Positions 25,566 through 34,980 of a stretch of 64,000 bases of DNA are shown in pieces (the first letter of the stretch is position 1; every line of letters begins with the position of its first letter). Both the position numbers and the translations under genes were made by a program. Source of the DNA: Streptomyces flaveus (lineage in GTDB: Bacteria; Actinomycetota; Actinomycetes; Streptomycetales; Streptomycetaceae); the NCBI RefSeq assembly GCF_014647675.1, contig NZ_BMPQ01000002.1:11345-75344 (forward strand), written 5' to 3'. The notes under the pieces were generated by a model that was not told the DNA's origin, made no database searches, and was given only the letters and a program-made list of their open reading frames with translations.

Positions 25566-27713
25566 ATGGTGGATCGAACGGCTGGTCAGGGGACAAGGGC
25601 GATGGACAGCGACGGCACGCAGGACGCACGGGGCACACACGCCGATCGTGTGCCGCGCCCGGCGGGGCCGCCTCAGGTACCGCCACGGCCCGCGCAGGCG
25701 CCGGGCGCGCCGCCGATGCCGGAGGGTTCCGCCTTCCTGGCCTGGCTGCGGGCTCCCCGGCCCGAGGCGGCGCCGGGGGTGTGGCGGTTCGGGCACCGGC
25801 CGCGGCCGGACGAGGAGCCGGAGGCCGTCTCGAATCGGCAGTTGCTCAGCGGTGCGCTGATCGCCTTCCTCGTGGGATGGCTGATCTGGTCGCTGCTGTG
25901 GAACGGCTACCTGGGCGGCTGGTGGCTGGTGCCTCTCTACGCGATGATTCCCGATTCCTGGGCGGAGCCGGGCTCCTACACCCGCGTGGTCCTCAGCTAC
26001 ACCTGGTACACCGTCGTGGCCCTGATGATCATGATCAGCGTCGGGCGTCTCGGCCGATGGGGCGAGGTGTGGCGCCGGTTCGTGACCTCGCGCCTGCGAC
26101 GGGAGCGGGAGCGGCCCGTCGCCCCGCCGCCCCAGCGGGACCCCGCCGAGTGGCCCGGGCTCCGCGACGTCGGAGCCACCGACGCCGCCGAACGGCTCGC
26201 CGCCGAGGCCCGCTCCGGGCTGATGCGCGACGTCGACCATGCGCGCATCACCCGCGCCTGGCAGGGCGTACGCAGCGGCCGGCACAGTCTCTCCACTTTC
26301 ACCGGCGCCGTGCTCAAGGACGGTGCCGCCGCCTGTCTGCACCCTTCCGGCGAGCGTGATCTTCCGGGGCGCCTCGCCCAGCACGACCTCGTCACCGGGC
26401 AGGTCCGGCTCGGCACGACCGCCGACGACAAGCGCAATCCGTACGCCTACCGCGGCACCGGACTCGGCCTCGGCCCCGAACTCCTCGGCACCTCCCTGCT
26501 CGCCGTCGGCCCCGCCGGATCCGGCAAGACCAGCAGCGTCGTCTGGCCGCTCGCCGAATCGCTGTGCCTGCACGCGCTCGCCGGGCGGGCCGCCGTCGTC
26601 GTGGTCGGGGCCGCGGGCGCGGGGCTCGGGCCCGCGGACGCGTACGACGTCGTCGTACGGGTCGGAAATCCCGAGTCCGTCTACGACCTCGACCTGTACG
26701 GCGGAACCCACGACCCCGACGAGGCGGCGGCCGTCCTCGCCGAGGCACTGGTCGGCGACCTCACCGACCCGCACCCCGGCGGAGACAGCCGCCGCTCCAC
26801 CACCGTGCTCGCCCAACTGCTCGGGCCGTATCGCGCGGTCCACGGGCGCTTCCCCTCCGTACCCGAACTGCGGCAGCTCCTCGACGGTGCGCCCGGCCCG
26901 CTCGGCGCGCTGCGCAAGGCGCTCACGGAGGCCGGACAGGAGTCGCTGCTGCGCGAACTCGACGCCCGGGAGCGGCAGTCGGGGCATCCGGGCGATATCG
27001 GCTCGGTGCTGGCCGATCGGGTGGCGCTGCTGGACCGGCCCGCCTTCGCCAGGTTCTTCGATACGTCCGGTCAGTCCAGGCCCTTCTCCCTGCGCGCCCT
27101 GGACCACCCGGTGCGGGTACGCATCGACCTGCCCGAACGCGGGCACGCCGACGCCTCGCGGATCCTGGCCAGGCTGGTGCTCGCGCAGTTCACGGCGAGT
27201 GTGGCGGTGCGCGAGGACCGGTCGTTGTTCGCGTGTCTGGTGCTGGACGACGCGACGGGCGTCGTCACCCCCGAGGCCGTACGAGGAGTCCAGCGGCTGC
27301 GGTCCGCCAACGCCGGGGTGGTCATGACCCTGCGTACGCTCGACGATGTGCCGCGGCCGCTCAGGTCGCCGCTGCTCGGGGCGATCGGCTGCCGGGTGGC
27401 GCTGTCCGGGCTCACGCCCTGGGACGGGCAGGACTTCGCCGAGGTGTGGGGCAAGGAGTGGACCGAGGCGACGGATGTCACCGACCGGCAGATCATCGCC
27501 GAGACCCCGCTCGGCAAGACCGCCCACGCCGTGCGACGGGTGATCACGGGACGTGCGCCCACCGCCCGGGCCGTCACCGTCCGCCAGGTCGAACGTGAGC
27601 GGTGGTCCGCGTCCGAGCTGGCGCATGCCGTTCCGCCGGGGCATGCGGTGCTGTCGCTCACGAGTGTGCGTGGGGAGCATGCGCCGCCGTTGCTGGTGGA
27701 TCTTCGCGGCTGA
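25566..27713 (+). CDS. ATP/GTP-binding membrane protein with P-loop (TraG/FtsK-like)
   Basis: 715 residues. A Pro-rich, disordered N-terminus is followed by two membrane helices (about 97-120 and 140-163), then a large cytoplasmic part with Walker A GPAGSGKTSS near residue 323 and an acidic Walker B-like FACLVLDDATG. The layout recalls conjugative coupling proteins and FtsK-type pumps, but no relaxase, mating-pair or plasmid gene is nearby, so a housekeeping or secretion role is equally possible. ATG 25566 fits a leaderless transcript; ATG 25602 is an alternative. It is divergent from gabT and 178 bp before the PucR regulator. Function is not assigned. Confidence 0.8.
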   Translation: MVDRTAGQGTRAMDSDGTQDARGTHADRVPRPAGPPQVPPRPAQAPGAPPMPEGSAFLAWLRAPRPEAAPGVWRFGHRPRPDEEPEAVSNRQLLSGALIAFLVGWLIWSLLWNGYLGGWWLVPLYAMIPDSWAEPGSYTRVVLSYTWYTVVALMIMISVGRLGRWGEVWRRFVTSRLRRERERPVAPPPQRDPAEWPGLRDVGATDAAERLAAEARSGLMRDVDHARITRAWQGVRSGRHSLSTFTGAVLKDGAAACLHPSGERDLPGRLAQHDLVTGQVRLGTTADDKRNPYAYRGTGLGLGPELLGTSLLAVGPAGSGKTSSVVWPLAESLCLHALAGRAAVVVVGAAGAGLGPADAYDVVVRVGNPESVYDLDLYGGTHDPDEAAAVLAEALVGDLTDPHPGGDSRRSTTVLAQLLGPYRAVHGRFPSVPELRQLLDGAPGPLGALRKALTEAGQESLLRELDARERQSGHPGDIGSVLADRVALLDRPAFARFFDTSGQSRPFSLRALDHPVRVRIDLPERGHADASRILARLVLAQFTASVAVREDRSLFACLVLDDATGVVTPEAVRGVQRLRSANAGVVMTLRTLDDVPRPLRSPLLGAIGCRVALSGLTPWDGQDFAEVWGKEWTEATDVTDRQIIAETPLGKTAHAVRRVITGRAPTARAVTVRQVERERWSASELAHAVPPGHAVLSLTSVRGEHAPPLLVDLRG

Positions 27714-27891
27714 CACCGCTCGGGCCGGACAGGTGGCAGGACATCTGGACATAACGTGATGCGGTCACCGTACAGTGAGGCAGAATCGACACAGGTCGTT
27801 CATACGTGACGGCCAAAAGATCACACCCTCCGCTCCTCACTGCACTTCCGCCGCTCCGGTGAAGGCCTCGCCAGGAAGACCCGAAGGTCCC

Positions 27892-29574
27892 ATGCCCCGC
27901 ACGCTCGCCTCGCTCGTCCAGCACTCTGCGCTCAAACTCACCGTGCGCGCGGGAGAGGAACACCTCGACCGGCCCGTCCGCTGGGCCCACGCCAGCGAAC
28001 TCGCCGACCCCGTGCCGTACATGGAGGGCGGGGAGCTGCTCCTGATCACCGCGCTCCAGCTGGACGCGGAGGACCCCGAGGCCATGCGGCGCTATGTGAA
28101 GCGGCTCGCGGGGGCGGGGGTCGCGGGGCTCGGGTTCGCGGTCGGGCTGCACTACGAGGAGATTCCGAAGGCGCTGGTCGACGCCGCGGAGCGGGAGGGC
28201 CTGCCGCTTCTCGAAGTCCCTCGGCGCACCCCCTTCCTCGCCATCAGCAAGGCCGTCTCCGCCGCGATCGCCGCCGACCAGTACCGCGCCGTGACCGCCG
28301 GCTTCGCCGCCCAACGCGAGCTGACCAAGCGGGCCTTGAGCGAGGGACCCGAGGGCCTGCTGGCAGCGCTCGCCTCGCAGATCGACGGGTGGGCCGCCCT
28401 GTACGACGCGACCGGTGCCGTCGTCGCGACGGCGCCCGAGTGGGCGGGGCGGCGGGCGGCCCTGCTCACCGCCGACGTGGAACGGCTGTGGGAGCGGAGC
28501 GTGCCCGCGAGTTCCGTCGTCCGGGGGTCCTCCGAGGAGGGCGAGGACGAGGACCGCGTCGAACTGCACTCGCTGGGGACGGGGCGGCGGCCTCTGGGGG
28601 CGCTGGCCGTGGGCACCGCCGCGGCGCCGGGTACGGCCGAGCGGTACGCCGTGCATTCCGCGATCGCTCTGCTGACGCTCACGACCGAGCGGTCGCGGTC
28701 GCTGTATGCCGCGGAGCAGCGGATCGGGGCGGCTGTGCTGCGCATGCTGCTGGCGGGGCAGCCGGACCATGCTCGGGCTGCCGCGGGGGATCTGTACGGG
28801 GAGCTGCTCGATGCTCCGTATCGCGTGATCCTCGCGGAGTCGGGGGCGGTGCCGGGTACGCGGGGCCGGGGCGTGAGCGGGGGTCTGCTCTCAACCTCGG
28901 CTTCGGCAGCGGCTCCGGCTTCGGGGGCTGACGCTACGGCCGATGCCGGAGCTGATCCGGTGGGTGGGTTCGCGGAGGTCGTCGAGGCCGCGGCGGCCCG
29001 GTCGGGGGAGGCCGTGCTGGTCGTGCCCGACGGGGAGCGGCTGGTGGTGCTGGCCGCGGACGGGGGAGCGGTGGTCGCGTCCTGCGCCCAGTATGCGGAG
29101 GCACTCCAGGCCGATCGGGGTGCGGCCGAGCAGGGCGTGGACGAGGACGAGCTGGTGGTCGGACTGTCGGCTCCTGCCGGCCCCATTGCCGCCGCGGCTG
29201 CGTACAAGCAGGCCGAACAGGCCCTGTCCGTCGCCCGGCGGCGGGGGCGGGTGCTGGTCGAGCACGAGGAGCTGGCCGCGGGGTCCGTGGTGCCGTTGCT
29301 CGCGGACGACGCCGTGCGGGCGTTCGCGGACGGCTTGTTGCGGGCGTTGTACGAGCATGACGCGACGGGGCGGGGGGATCTGGTGGCTTCCCTTCGGGCC
29401 TGGTTGTCGCGGCATGGGCAGTGGGATGCGGCTGCGGCGGATCTCGGGGTGCATCGGCATACGTTGCGGTATCGGATGCGGCGGGTCGAGGAGATCCTGG
29501 GGCGGTCGCTGGACGATCCGGATACGAGGATGGAGCTGTGGCTGGCCCTGAAGGTGTCGGCCTCCGGCGGGTAG
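27892..29574 (+). CDS. PucR-family transcriptional regulator
   Basis: 560 residues. The N-terminal PucR domain (TLASLVQHSALKLTV, ELLLITALQLD) is followed by a GAF/GGDEF-like middle and the C-terminal PucR helix-turn-helix: DLVASLRAWLSRHGQWDAAA, then LGVHRHTLRYRMRRVEEILG. An Ala/Ser-rich low-complexity linker lies near residues 345-365. ATG 27892 was chosen because GAAGG sits 4-5 nt upstream and the family N-terminus begins there. PucR regulators control purine, allantoin, proline or GABA catabolism; its place next to gabT and the aldehyde dehydrogenase makes GABA control likely, not proven. Confidence 0.88.
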   Translation: MPRTLASLVQHSALKLTVRAGEEHLDRPVRWAHASELADPVPYMEGGELLLITALQLDAEDPEAMRRYVKRLAGAGVAGLGFAVGLHYEEIPKALVDAAEREGLPLLEVPRRTPFLAISKAVSAAIAADQYRAVTAGFAAQRELTKRALSEGPEGLLAALASQIDGWAALYDATGAVVATAPEWAGRRAALLTADVERLWERSVPASSVVRGSSEEGEDEDRVELHSLGTGRRPLGALAVGTAAAPGTAERYAVHSAIALLTLTTERSRSLYAAEQRIGAAVLRMLLAGQPDHARAAAGDLYGELLDAPYRVILAESGAVPGTRGRGVSGGLLSTSASAAAPASGADATADAGADPVGGFAEVVEAAAARSGEAVLVVPDGERLVVLAADGGAVVASCAQYAEALQADRGAAEQGVDEDELVVGLSAPAGPIAAAAAYKQAEQALSVARRRGRVLVEHEELAAGSVVPLLADDAVRAFADGLLRALYEHDATGRGDLVASLRAWLSRHGQWDAAAADLGVHRHTLRYRMRRVEEILGRSLDDPDTRMELWLALKVSASGG

Positions 29575-29648
29575 GCGGCGCGGTTCGCGGGTGTGCCCGA
29601 CCACCGGACGCGATGGCGCTCCACGTCATCGGTTCGAGGTGGATTCCT

Positions 29649-29668
29649 CCCCGGTGTGAACACCGGGG
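29649..29668. terminator. Hairpin downstream of the PucR gene
   Basis: CCCCGGTG-TGAA-CACCGGGG is a perfect 8-bp stem with a 4-nt loop, 75 bp after the PucR stop. There is no T-run. The surrounding GATTCCTCC...GGCATCC also resembles the end of an IS605-type element. The rest of 29575-29925 shows no convincing gene. Confidence 0.45.
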
Positions 29669-29925
29669 CATCCTCGCACGAATCATGTGAAGAACGTGTG
29701 CGGGGTGCATGGCGGGAGGCGAATCGGTCTGTCGGACGCCAATCCCCTGTCGTAGGTTCTATCCAGATGAGAGATACACCCCGCCCACAGGGGACTGTGG
29801 GCGATTCAGGGTCGAGGCCTCCCCAGCTTCGCCCTGGTCGTGCCCTCGCGCACACTACTGGAGCTTCCGGCTCCGGAGGGTCTCCTCACCGATCGGACAG
29901 TCGCTCGCCCCAAACCCCCCGGGGC

Positions 29926-30606
29926 GTGCGACGACCCGGTCCTTGCGGCCGCCTCGGAACTACCCCCCCTGTTCCGGGGCGGCCGACCTTTTCCCTGACG
30001 GCTCTGGCCACTCTGGCCCTGCTCTTCGCGTTCCTCACCTGGCAGGCCGTCGTCGACAGCCCGCTGCGCCGCGCCGACGAGCGCCTGGGCCGGGCGATCG
30101 CGGACGGTCCACTGCCGGACCGCGTCGCCGAACTCCTCGCCGATCTCGGCAACGTCACGGTCGCCGTCCCGGTCCTGGTCGTCGTTCTCGCGTACGTCGC
30201 CTGGCGCGCGCGTCGCGCCGGTACGTCCCGCTGGTGGCTGCCGACGCTCGCGGCCCTGGTCACCATGGCCGCCGTACCGGTGCTGGTCATCCCGCTGAAG
30301 GAGGCCGTGGGGCGCACGGGTCCACCCGGCATGGCGGGCGACGGCTACTACCCCTCGGGCCACACGGCGACGGCCGCCGTCGCCTACGGAGCGGCCGTCC
30401 TGCTTCTGCTGCCCTGGCTGCGCGGCTCGTACATCCGTCGTGAACTCACCATCGGCTACCTGGTGTTGGTCGCCTTCGTCGGCTTCGGTCTGGTCCGGCG
30501 CGGCTATCACTGGCCGCTGGACGTGGTGGCGAGTCTGGTGCTGAGCGCGATGCTGCTGATCGCGCTCACGGTGTTCCTGAACTCCCGTCGTCGCCAGGCA
30601 GGATGA
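29926..30606 (+). CDS. PAP2-family membrane phosphatase
   Basis: About 226 residues with five or six predicted helices. The three phosphatase motifs are recognisable: KEAVGRTGPP (motif 1), YYPSGHT (motif 2) and RRGYHWPLDV (motif 3 with its catalytic His and Asp). Such proteins dephosphorylate undecaprenyl pyrophosphate or phosphatidate outside the membrane. The start is uncertain: GTG 29926 gives a typical length, whereas ATG 29767 adds 53 residues whose codon use looks non-coding. The stop lies 3 bp from the stop of the convergent oxidase gene, leaving no room for a terminator. Confidence 0.82.
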   Translation: MRRPGPCGRLGTTPPVPGRPTFSLTALATLALLFAFLTWQAVVDSPLRRADERLGRAIADGPLPDRVAELLADLGNVTVAVPVLVVVLAYVAWRARRAGTSRWWLPTLAALVTMAAVPVLVIPLKEAVGRTGPPGMAGDGYYPSGHTATAAVAYGAAVLLLLPWLRGSYIRRELTIGYLVLVAFVGFGLVRRGYHWPLDVVASLVLSAMLLIALTVFLNSRRRQAG

Positions 30607-30611
30607 GTACG

Positions 30612-32039
30612 TCAGCTGTCGAAGCCGAGGCCCAGCCTGTCCATCGTCCTCAGCCACAGATTGCGTCGGCCACCGTGCGCGTCCGCCCGCGCCAGTGACC
30701 ACTTGGTGAGCGCGATGCCCGTCCAGGCGAAGGGCTCCGGAGGGAAGGGCAGCGGCTTCTTGCGGACCATTTCCAGGGATGTACGTTCCGTACGCTCCCC
30801 CGCCAGCAGGTCGAGCATCACGTTCGCGCCGAAGCGGGTCGCTCCCACGCCGAGTCCCGTATAGCCCGCCGCGTACGAGACCCGCCCCTGATGTGCCGTA
30901 CCGAAGAAGGCCGAGAAACGGGAGCAGGTGTCGATCGCGCCGCCCCACGCGTGCGTGAAGCGGACGCCCTCCAGTTGCGGGAAGCAGGTGAAGAAGTGCC
31001 CGGCGAGCTTGGCATAGGTCTCCGGGCGGTCGTTGTACTCGGCGCGGACCCGGCCGCCGTACGGATAGACCGCGTCGTAGCCGCCCCACAGGACACGGTT
31101 GTCGGCCGACAGCCGGAAGTAGTGGAACTGGTTGGCGCTGTCGCCGAGGCCTTGGCGGTTCTTCCAGCCGAGGGAGGCGAGCTGGGCGTCGGTGAGCGGC
31201 TCGGTCATCAGCGCGTAGTCGTAGACCGGGACGGTGTACGGGCGGACGCGTCGGACCAGGTTGGGGAAGATGTTCGTGCCGAGGGCGACGTGGCGGGCGC
31301 GGACGCTGCCGTACGGAGTGCGTACGGCCATACCGGCGCCGTGCGTCTTCAGGGCGAGCGCGGGCGTGTGCTCGTACACGCGGACGCCCAGCTCGACGCA
31401 GGCGCGTTTGAGGCCCCACGCGAGTTTGGCGGGGTTCAGGAGCGCGACGCCGTGGCGGTCGTGGAGGCCGGCGAGGAATGTCGGTGAGTCGACTTGTTGC
31501 CGTACGGCGTCGGCGTCCAGGTACTCGATGCCGTCCGCGAGTCCGTGGCGCTGCAACTCCTCGTACCAGTCGCGGAGTTCGGTGGCCTGGTACGGCTCGG
31601 TGGCGACGTCGATCTCGCCGCTGCGCTCGAAGTCGCAGTCGATGGAGTAGCGGGCGACGGTGGACTCGATCGCGTCCAGGTTGCGCGCGCCCAGCTTCTG
31701 GAGTGTGTGGATCTCGTCCGGCCAGCGGCTGAGGCCGTTGGCCAGGCCGTGGGTGAGCGAGGCGGCGCAGAAGCCGCCGTTGCGGCCGGAGGCGGCCCAG
31801 CCCGCCTCGCGGCCTTCGACGAGCACCACATCGCGGTGCGGTTCGCGTTCCTTGGCGAGCAGCGCGGTCCACAGTCCGGTGTAGCCGCCGCCGACGACGA
31901 GCAGGTCGCAGGTCTCGGCGGTGGTGAGGGCGGGCTCGGGACGCGGCTTTCCGGGGTCGTCCAGCCAGTAGGAAACCGGCTGGGCTTCGGAGAGGGATTT
32001 CGTCCAGTGGTTCAAACGGGTCATGGCGCTTGGGGCCAT
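30612..32039 (-). CDS. FAD-dependent amine oxidase (PuuB / gamma-glutamylputrescine oxidase-like)
   Basis: 475 residues of the DAO/GlpO superfamily. The FAD dinucleotide fold is DLLVVGGGYTGLWTALLAKE with VVLVEGREAG following, and the second cofactor contact near the C-terminus reads AAGYTGLGVGATRFGANV. Family members oxidise N-gamma-glutamylputrescine or related amines to aldehydes with O2, giving ammonia and peroxide. It is the last gene of the polyamine importer operon, 57 bp after potC. ATG 32039 follows GGGGAG by 8 nt. The product would feed the aldehyde dehydrogenase at 42966; the substrate is inferred from the operon. Confidence 0.88.
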   Translation of the reverse strand: MAPSAMTRLNHWTKSLSEAQPVSYWLDDPGKPRPEPALTTAETCDLLVVGGGYTGLWTALLAKEREPHRDVVLVEGREAGWAASGRNGGFCAASLTHGLANGLSRWPDEIHTLQKLGARNLDAIESTVARYSIDCDFERSGEIDVATEPYQATELRDWYEELQRHGLADGIEYLDADAVRQQVDSPTFLAGLHDRHGVALLNPAKLAWGLKRACVELGVRVYEHTPALALKTHGAGMAVRTPYGSVRARHVALGTNIFPNLVRRVRPYTVPVYDYALMTEPLTDAQLASLGWKNRQGLGDSANQFHYFRLSADNRVLWGGYDAVYPYGGRVRAEYNDRPETYAKLAGHFFTCFPQLEGVRFTHAWGGAIDTCSRFSAFFGTAHQGRVSYAAGYTGLGVGATRFGANVMLDLLAGERTERTSLEMVRKKPLPFPPEPFAWTGIALTKWSLARADAHGGRRNLWLRTMDRLGLGFDS

Positions 32040-32074
32040 GATGTCAACTCCCCACAGAATTTCGGCAGTTCTAC

Positions 32075-32101
32075 CCGGTTGTTCCGGTTGTCCCGGTTAT
32101 G
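32075..32101. repeat. 9-bp tandem repeat at the potC stop
   Basis: Three tandem copies of CCGGTTGTT / CCGGTTGTC / CCGGTTATG; the third covers the potC stop codon (TTA on the plus strand). Confidence 0.6.
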
Positions 32102-32897
32102 CTCTCTGCCGCTTTCGGCGACCGCTGATGACCATTCCGGACAGCACGATCAGTACGGCGACGATGAACATGGCCGTACCGATGACATTGATCTGGACGG
32201 GTGTGCCGCGTTGCGCCGAGCCCCAGACGAACATGGGGAAGGTGACGGTCGCGCCCGCGTTGAAATTGGTGATGATGAAATCGTCGAAGGAGAGCGCGAA
32301 GGCGAGCAGCGCGCCGGCGGCGATTCCGGGGGCCGCGATGGGCAGGGTGACGCGGACGAATGTCTGGATCGGTCCGGCGTACAGATCCCGGGCGGCTTCC
32401 TCCAGCTTCGGATCCATCGACATGACGCGCGCCTTGACGGCTGTCACGACGAAGCTGAGGCAGAACATGATGTGGGCGATCAAGATCGTCCAGAAACCCA
32501 ACTGAGCGCCCATGTTGAGGAAAAGAGTCAGCAGGGAGGCGGCCATGACGACCTCGGGCATCGCCATGGGAAGGAAGATCAGCGAGTTCACGGCGCCCCG
32601 CGCGCGGAAGCGGTAGCGGACCAGCGCGAAGGCGATCAGCGTGCCGAGAACCGTCGCGCCGAGTGTCGCCCAGGCCGCGATCTGCAGACTCAGTGACAGC
32701 GAACCGCACAGATCGGCAACCCCGCACGGATCGGTCCAGGCGTCCGTGGAGAACTGCTGCCATTCGTAATTGAAGCGCCCCTTCGGGTTGTTGAAGGAGA
32801 AGACCGTGACGACGACGTTCGGAAGAAGCAGATATCCGAGCGTCAACAGCCCGGCGAGGACGACCAGATGGCGCTTGAGCCAGCGTACGAGGGTCAT
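32097..32897 (-). CDS. potC: Polyamine ABC transporter permease (PotC type)
   Basis: 266 residues with six predicted helices. The permease signature reads PKLEEAARDLYAGPIQTFVRVTLP, and the PotC hallmark SFDDFIITNF follows. It forms the membrane channel with PotB and imports spermidine or putrescine. Its ATG follows the potB TAA directly (TAAATG), so expression is tightly coupled. Confidence 0.92.
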   Translation of the reverse strand: MTLVRWLKRHLVVLAGLLTLGYLLLPNVVVTVFSFNNPKGRFNYEWQQFSTDAWTDPCGVADLCGSLSLSLQIAAWATLGATVLGTLIAFALVRYRFRARGAVNSLIFLPMAMPEVVMAASLLTLFLNMGAQLGFWTILIAHIMFCLSFVVTAVKARVMSMDPKLEEAARDLYAGPIQTFVRVTLPIAAPGIAAGALLAFALSFDDFIITNFNAGATVTFPMFVWGSAQRGTPVQINVIGTAMFIVAVLIVLSGMVISGRRKRQRA

Positions 32898-33824
32898 TTA
32901 GACCAGATCCTCCGTCCCGGACTTGCGAATGTAGAGCGTGACGATGATGAGGATCGCGGCCATGAGGATGAAGGAAAGAGCCGCGGCCGTCGGGTAGTCG
33001 AGAACCCGCAGGAACTGCCCCTGGATCACGTTTCCGACCATGCGGGTGTCCGTGGAGCCGAGCAGATCGGCGTTGACGTAGTCACCGCTGGCGGGGATGA
33101 ACGTGAGGAGCGTGCCGGAGACGACGCCCGGCATGGACAGCGGGAAGGTCACCTTGCGGAAGGTCGTGAACGGCTTGGCGTACAGGTCGTGCGCCGCCTC
33201 GTGGAGGCGTCCGTCGATGCGCTCGAGGGAGGTGTAGAGCGGCAGGATCATGAACGGCAGGAAGTTGTACGTGAGTCCGCAGACCACCGCGAGCGGCGTG
33301 GCCAGCACGCGGTCGCCGGCCGTGATGCCGAGCCAGCTCGTGACATCGAGCAGGTGCAGCGAGTTGAGGGCGCCGACGACCGGGCCGCCGTCCGCGAGGA
33401 TCGTCTTCCAGGCGAGCGTACGGATCAGGAAGCTGGTGAAGAACGGCGCGATGACCAGGATCAGGATCAGATTGCGCCAGCGGCCGGCGCGGAACGCGAT
33501 CAGATAGGCGAGCGGGTAGCCGAGCAGCAGACACAGGGCGGTGGCGGTGCCTGCGTAGAGGACCGAGCGCAGGAACTGCGGCCAGTACTCGGAGACCGCG
33601 TCCCAGTAGGTCGCGAAGTGCCAGGTGACCTCGTAGCCCTCCTCCAGGGAACCCGTCTGCACGGACGTGGAGGCCTGGTAGACCATCGGCAGCGCGAAGA
33701 AGAGCAGCAGCCAGAGGATGCCGGGCAGGAGCAGCCAGTACGGGGTGAGGCGGCCTCTTCTGCGCGGGGGCTTCTTCTGCGGGGTGGGTGCGAGAGGCGG
33801 TGGCGCCTCGGTGACGGTCGTCAT
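32898..33824 (-). CDS. potB: Polyamine ABC transporter permease (PotB type)
   Basis: 308 residues: a Pro/Arg-rich cytoplasmic tail (PQKKPPRRRGRLTPYWLLLP) and six helices. The permease signature reads GRLHEAAHDLYAKPFTTFRKVTFP. It pairs with PotC. The ATG overlaps the potA stop (ATGA), the usual translational coupling in this operon. The polyamine specificity is from family resemblance of all four subunits and the downstream oxidase. Confidence 0.92.
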   Translation of the reverse strand: MTTVTEAPPPLAPTPQKKPPRRRGRLTPYWLLLPGILWLLLFFALPMVYQASTSVQTGSLEEGYEVTWHFATYWDAVSEYWPQFLRSVLYAGTATALCLLLGYPLAYLIAFRAGRWRNLILILVIAPFFTSFLIRTLAWKTILADGGPVVGALNSLHLLDVTSWLGITAGDRVLATPLAVVCGLTYNFLPFMILPLYTSLERIDGRLHEAAHDLYAKPFTTFRKVTFPLSMPGVVSGTLLTFIPASGDYVNADLLGSTDTRMVGNVIQGQFLRVLDYPTAAALSFILMAAILIIVTLYIRKSGTEDLV

Positions 33825-34978
33825 GCCGAGGCCTCTTCTCCGACTGTCTCGACACCTGCATCGATGTCCTGGGTCGCGTCGAGGCCGAAGGTGTGGGCCG
33901 GGTTCCAGTGCAGGACGACATCGGCGCCGGGGATGAGGCGGGCGTCGCGGTCGATGTTCTGGGCGTAGACCTCGAACTCGGGGCAGACGGGGCTGTCGAT
34001 GACGTATTGCGTGGAGACGCCGATGAAACTGCTGTCGGCGATCTTCCCGGTGATGCGGTTGCGGCCCTCGGGTATCCCGCCCGCGTCGTCGGCGTGCGTG
34101 AGGGAGATCTTCTCGGGTCGGATTCCGACCAGGACCTTGCCGCCGGTCGTGGTGGGCGCCGAACAGCGCGCGGCCGGCAGGGAGAGCTTGCCGCCGCCCG
34201 CCTTGAGCACGATCTCGTCGCCGCTCTTGGTGTCGACCTCGGCCTCGATGAGGTTGGAGGTGCCGAGGAAGTTGGCGACGAAGGTGGTGTTCGGGTTCTC
34301 GTAGAGGTCGGCGGGTGAGCCGAGCTGCTCGACCCGGCCCGCGTTCATCACGGCGACCGTGTCGGCCATCGTCATGGCCTCCTCCTGGTCGTGCGTGACG
34401 TGGATGAACGTGATGCCCACCTCGGTCTGGATGCGCTTGAGTTCGAGCTGCATCTGACGGCGCAGCTTGAGGTCGAGGGCGCCGAGGGGTTCGTCGAGGA
34501 GCAGCACCTTGGGGTGGTTGATCAGCGCGCGGGCGACGGCGACGCGCTGCTGCTGGCCGCCGGAGAGCTGGTGCGGCTTCTTGCGGGCCTGCTCACCGAG
34601 TTGTACGAGCTCCAGCATCTCCTCGACCTGCTTCTTCACCGACTTAATGCCGCGCCGGCGCAGACCGAAGGCGACGTTCTCGAAGATGTCGAGGTGCGGG
34701 AAGAGGGCGTACGACTGGAAGACCGTGTTCACCGGCCGCTTGTAGGGGGGCAGGTTCGTCACGTCCTGGTCTCCCAGGGACACGCTTCCCGAAGTGGGCT
34801 CCTCCAGGCCCGCGATCATCCGCAGGGTGGTGGTCTTTCCGCAACCCGATGCCCCCAGGAGCGCGAAAAACGATCCCTGGGGGACGGTCAGGTCGAGCGG
34901 GTGCACGGCGGTGAAGGAGCCGTACGTCTTACTGATCCCGGAGAGGCGGACATCGCCGCTGGTGTCTTTCGTCATCAT
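33821..34978 (-). CDS. potA: Polyamine ABC transporter ATP-binding protein (PotA type)
   Basis: 385 residues. The ATPase has Walker [12 protein letters not shown]-loop [11 protein letters not shown], signature [15 protein letters not shown], Walker [13 protein letters not shown] and switch His in THDQEEA. The C-terminal ~120 residues form the TOBE regulatory domain ([19 protein letters not shown]). It drives polyamine uptake from the cytoplasmic face. The start is ATG 34978, with AGGGG 7 nt upstream; a second ATG follows directly. It starts 2 bp after the binding-protein stop. Confidence 0.93.
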   Translation of the reverse strand: MMTKDTSGDVRLSGISKTYGSFTAVHPLDLTVPQGSFFALLGASGCGKTTTLRMIAGLEEPTSGSVSLGDQDVTNLPPYKRPVNTVFQSYALFPHLDIFENVAFGLRRRGIKSVKKQVEEMLELVQLGEQARKKPHQLSGGQQQRVAVARALINHPKVLLLDEPLGALDLKLRRQMQLELKRIQTEVGITFIHVTHDQEEAMTMADTVAVMNAGRVEQLGSPADLYENPNTTFVANFLGTSNLIEAEVDTKSGDEIVLKAGGGKLSLPAARCSAPTTTGGKVLVGIRPEKISLTHADDAGGIPEGRNRITGKIADSSFIGVSTQYVIDSPVCPEFEVYAQNIDRDARLIPGADVVLHWNPAHTFGLDATQDIDAGVETVGEEASA

Positions 34979-34980
34979 GG

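Noticed and set aside
25326-27752. An 808-codon minus-strand frame opposite the ATP-binding protein
   Set aside because: Pro/Arg/Gly-rich shadow; the plus strand carries a clear Walker A and membrane helices.
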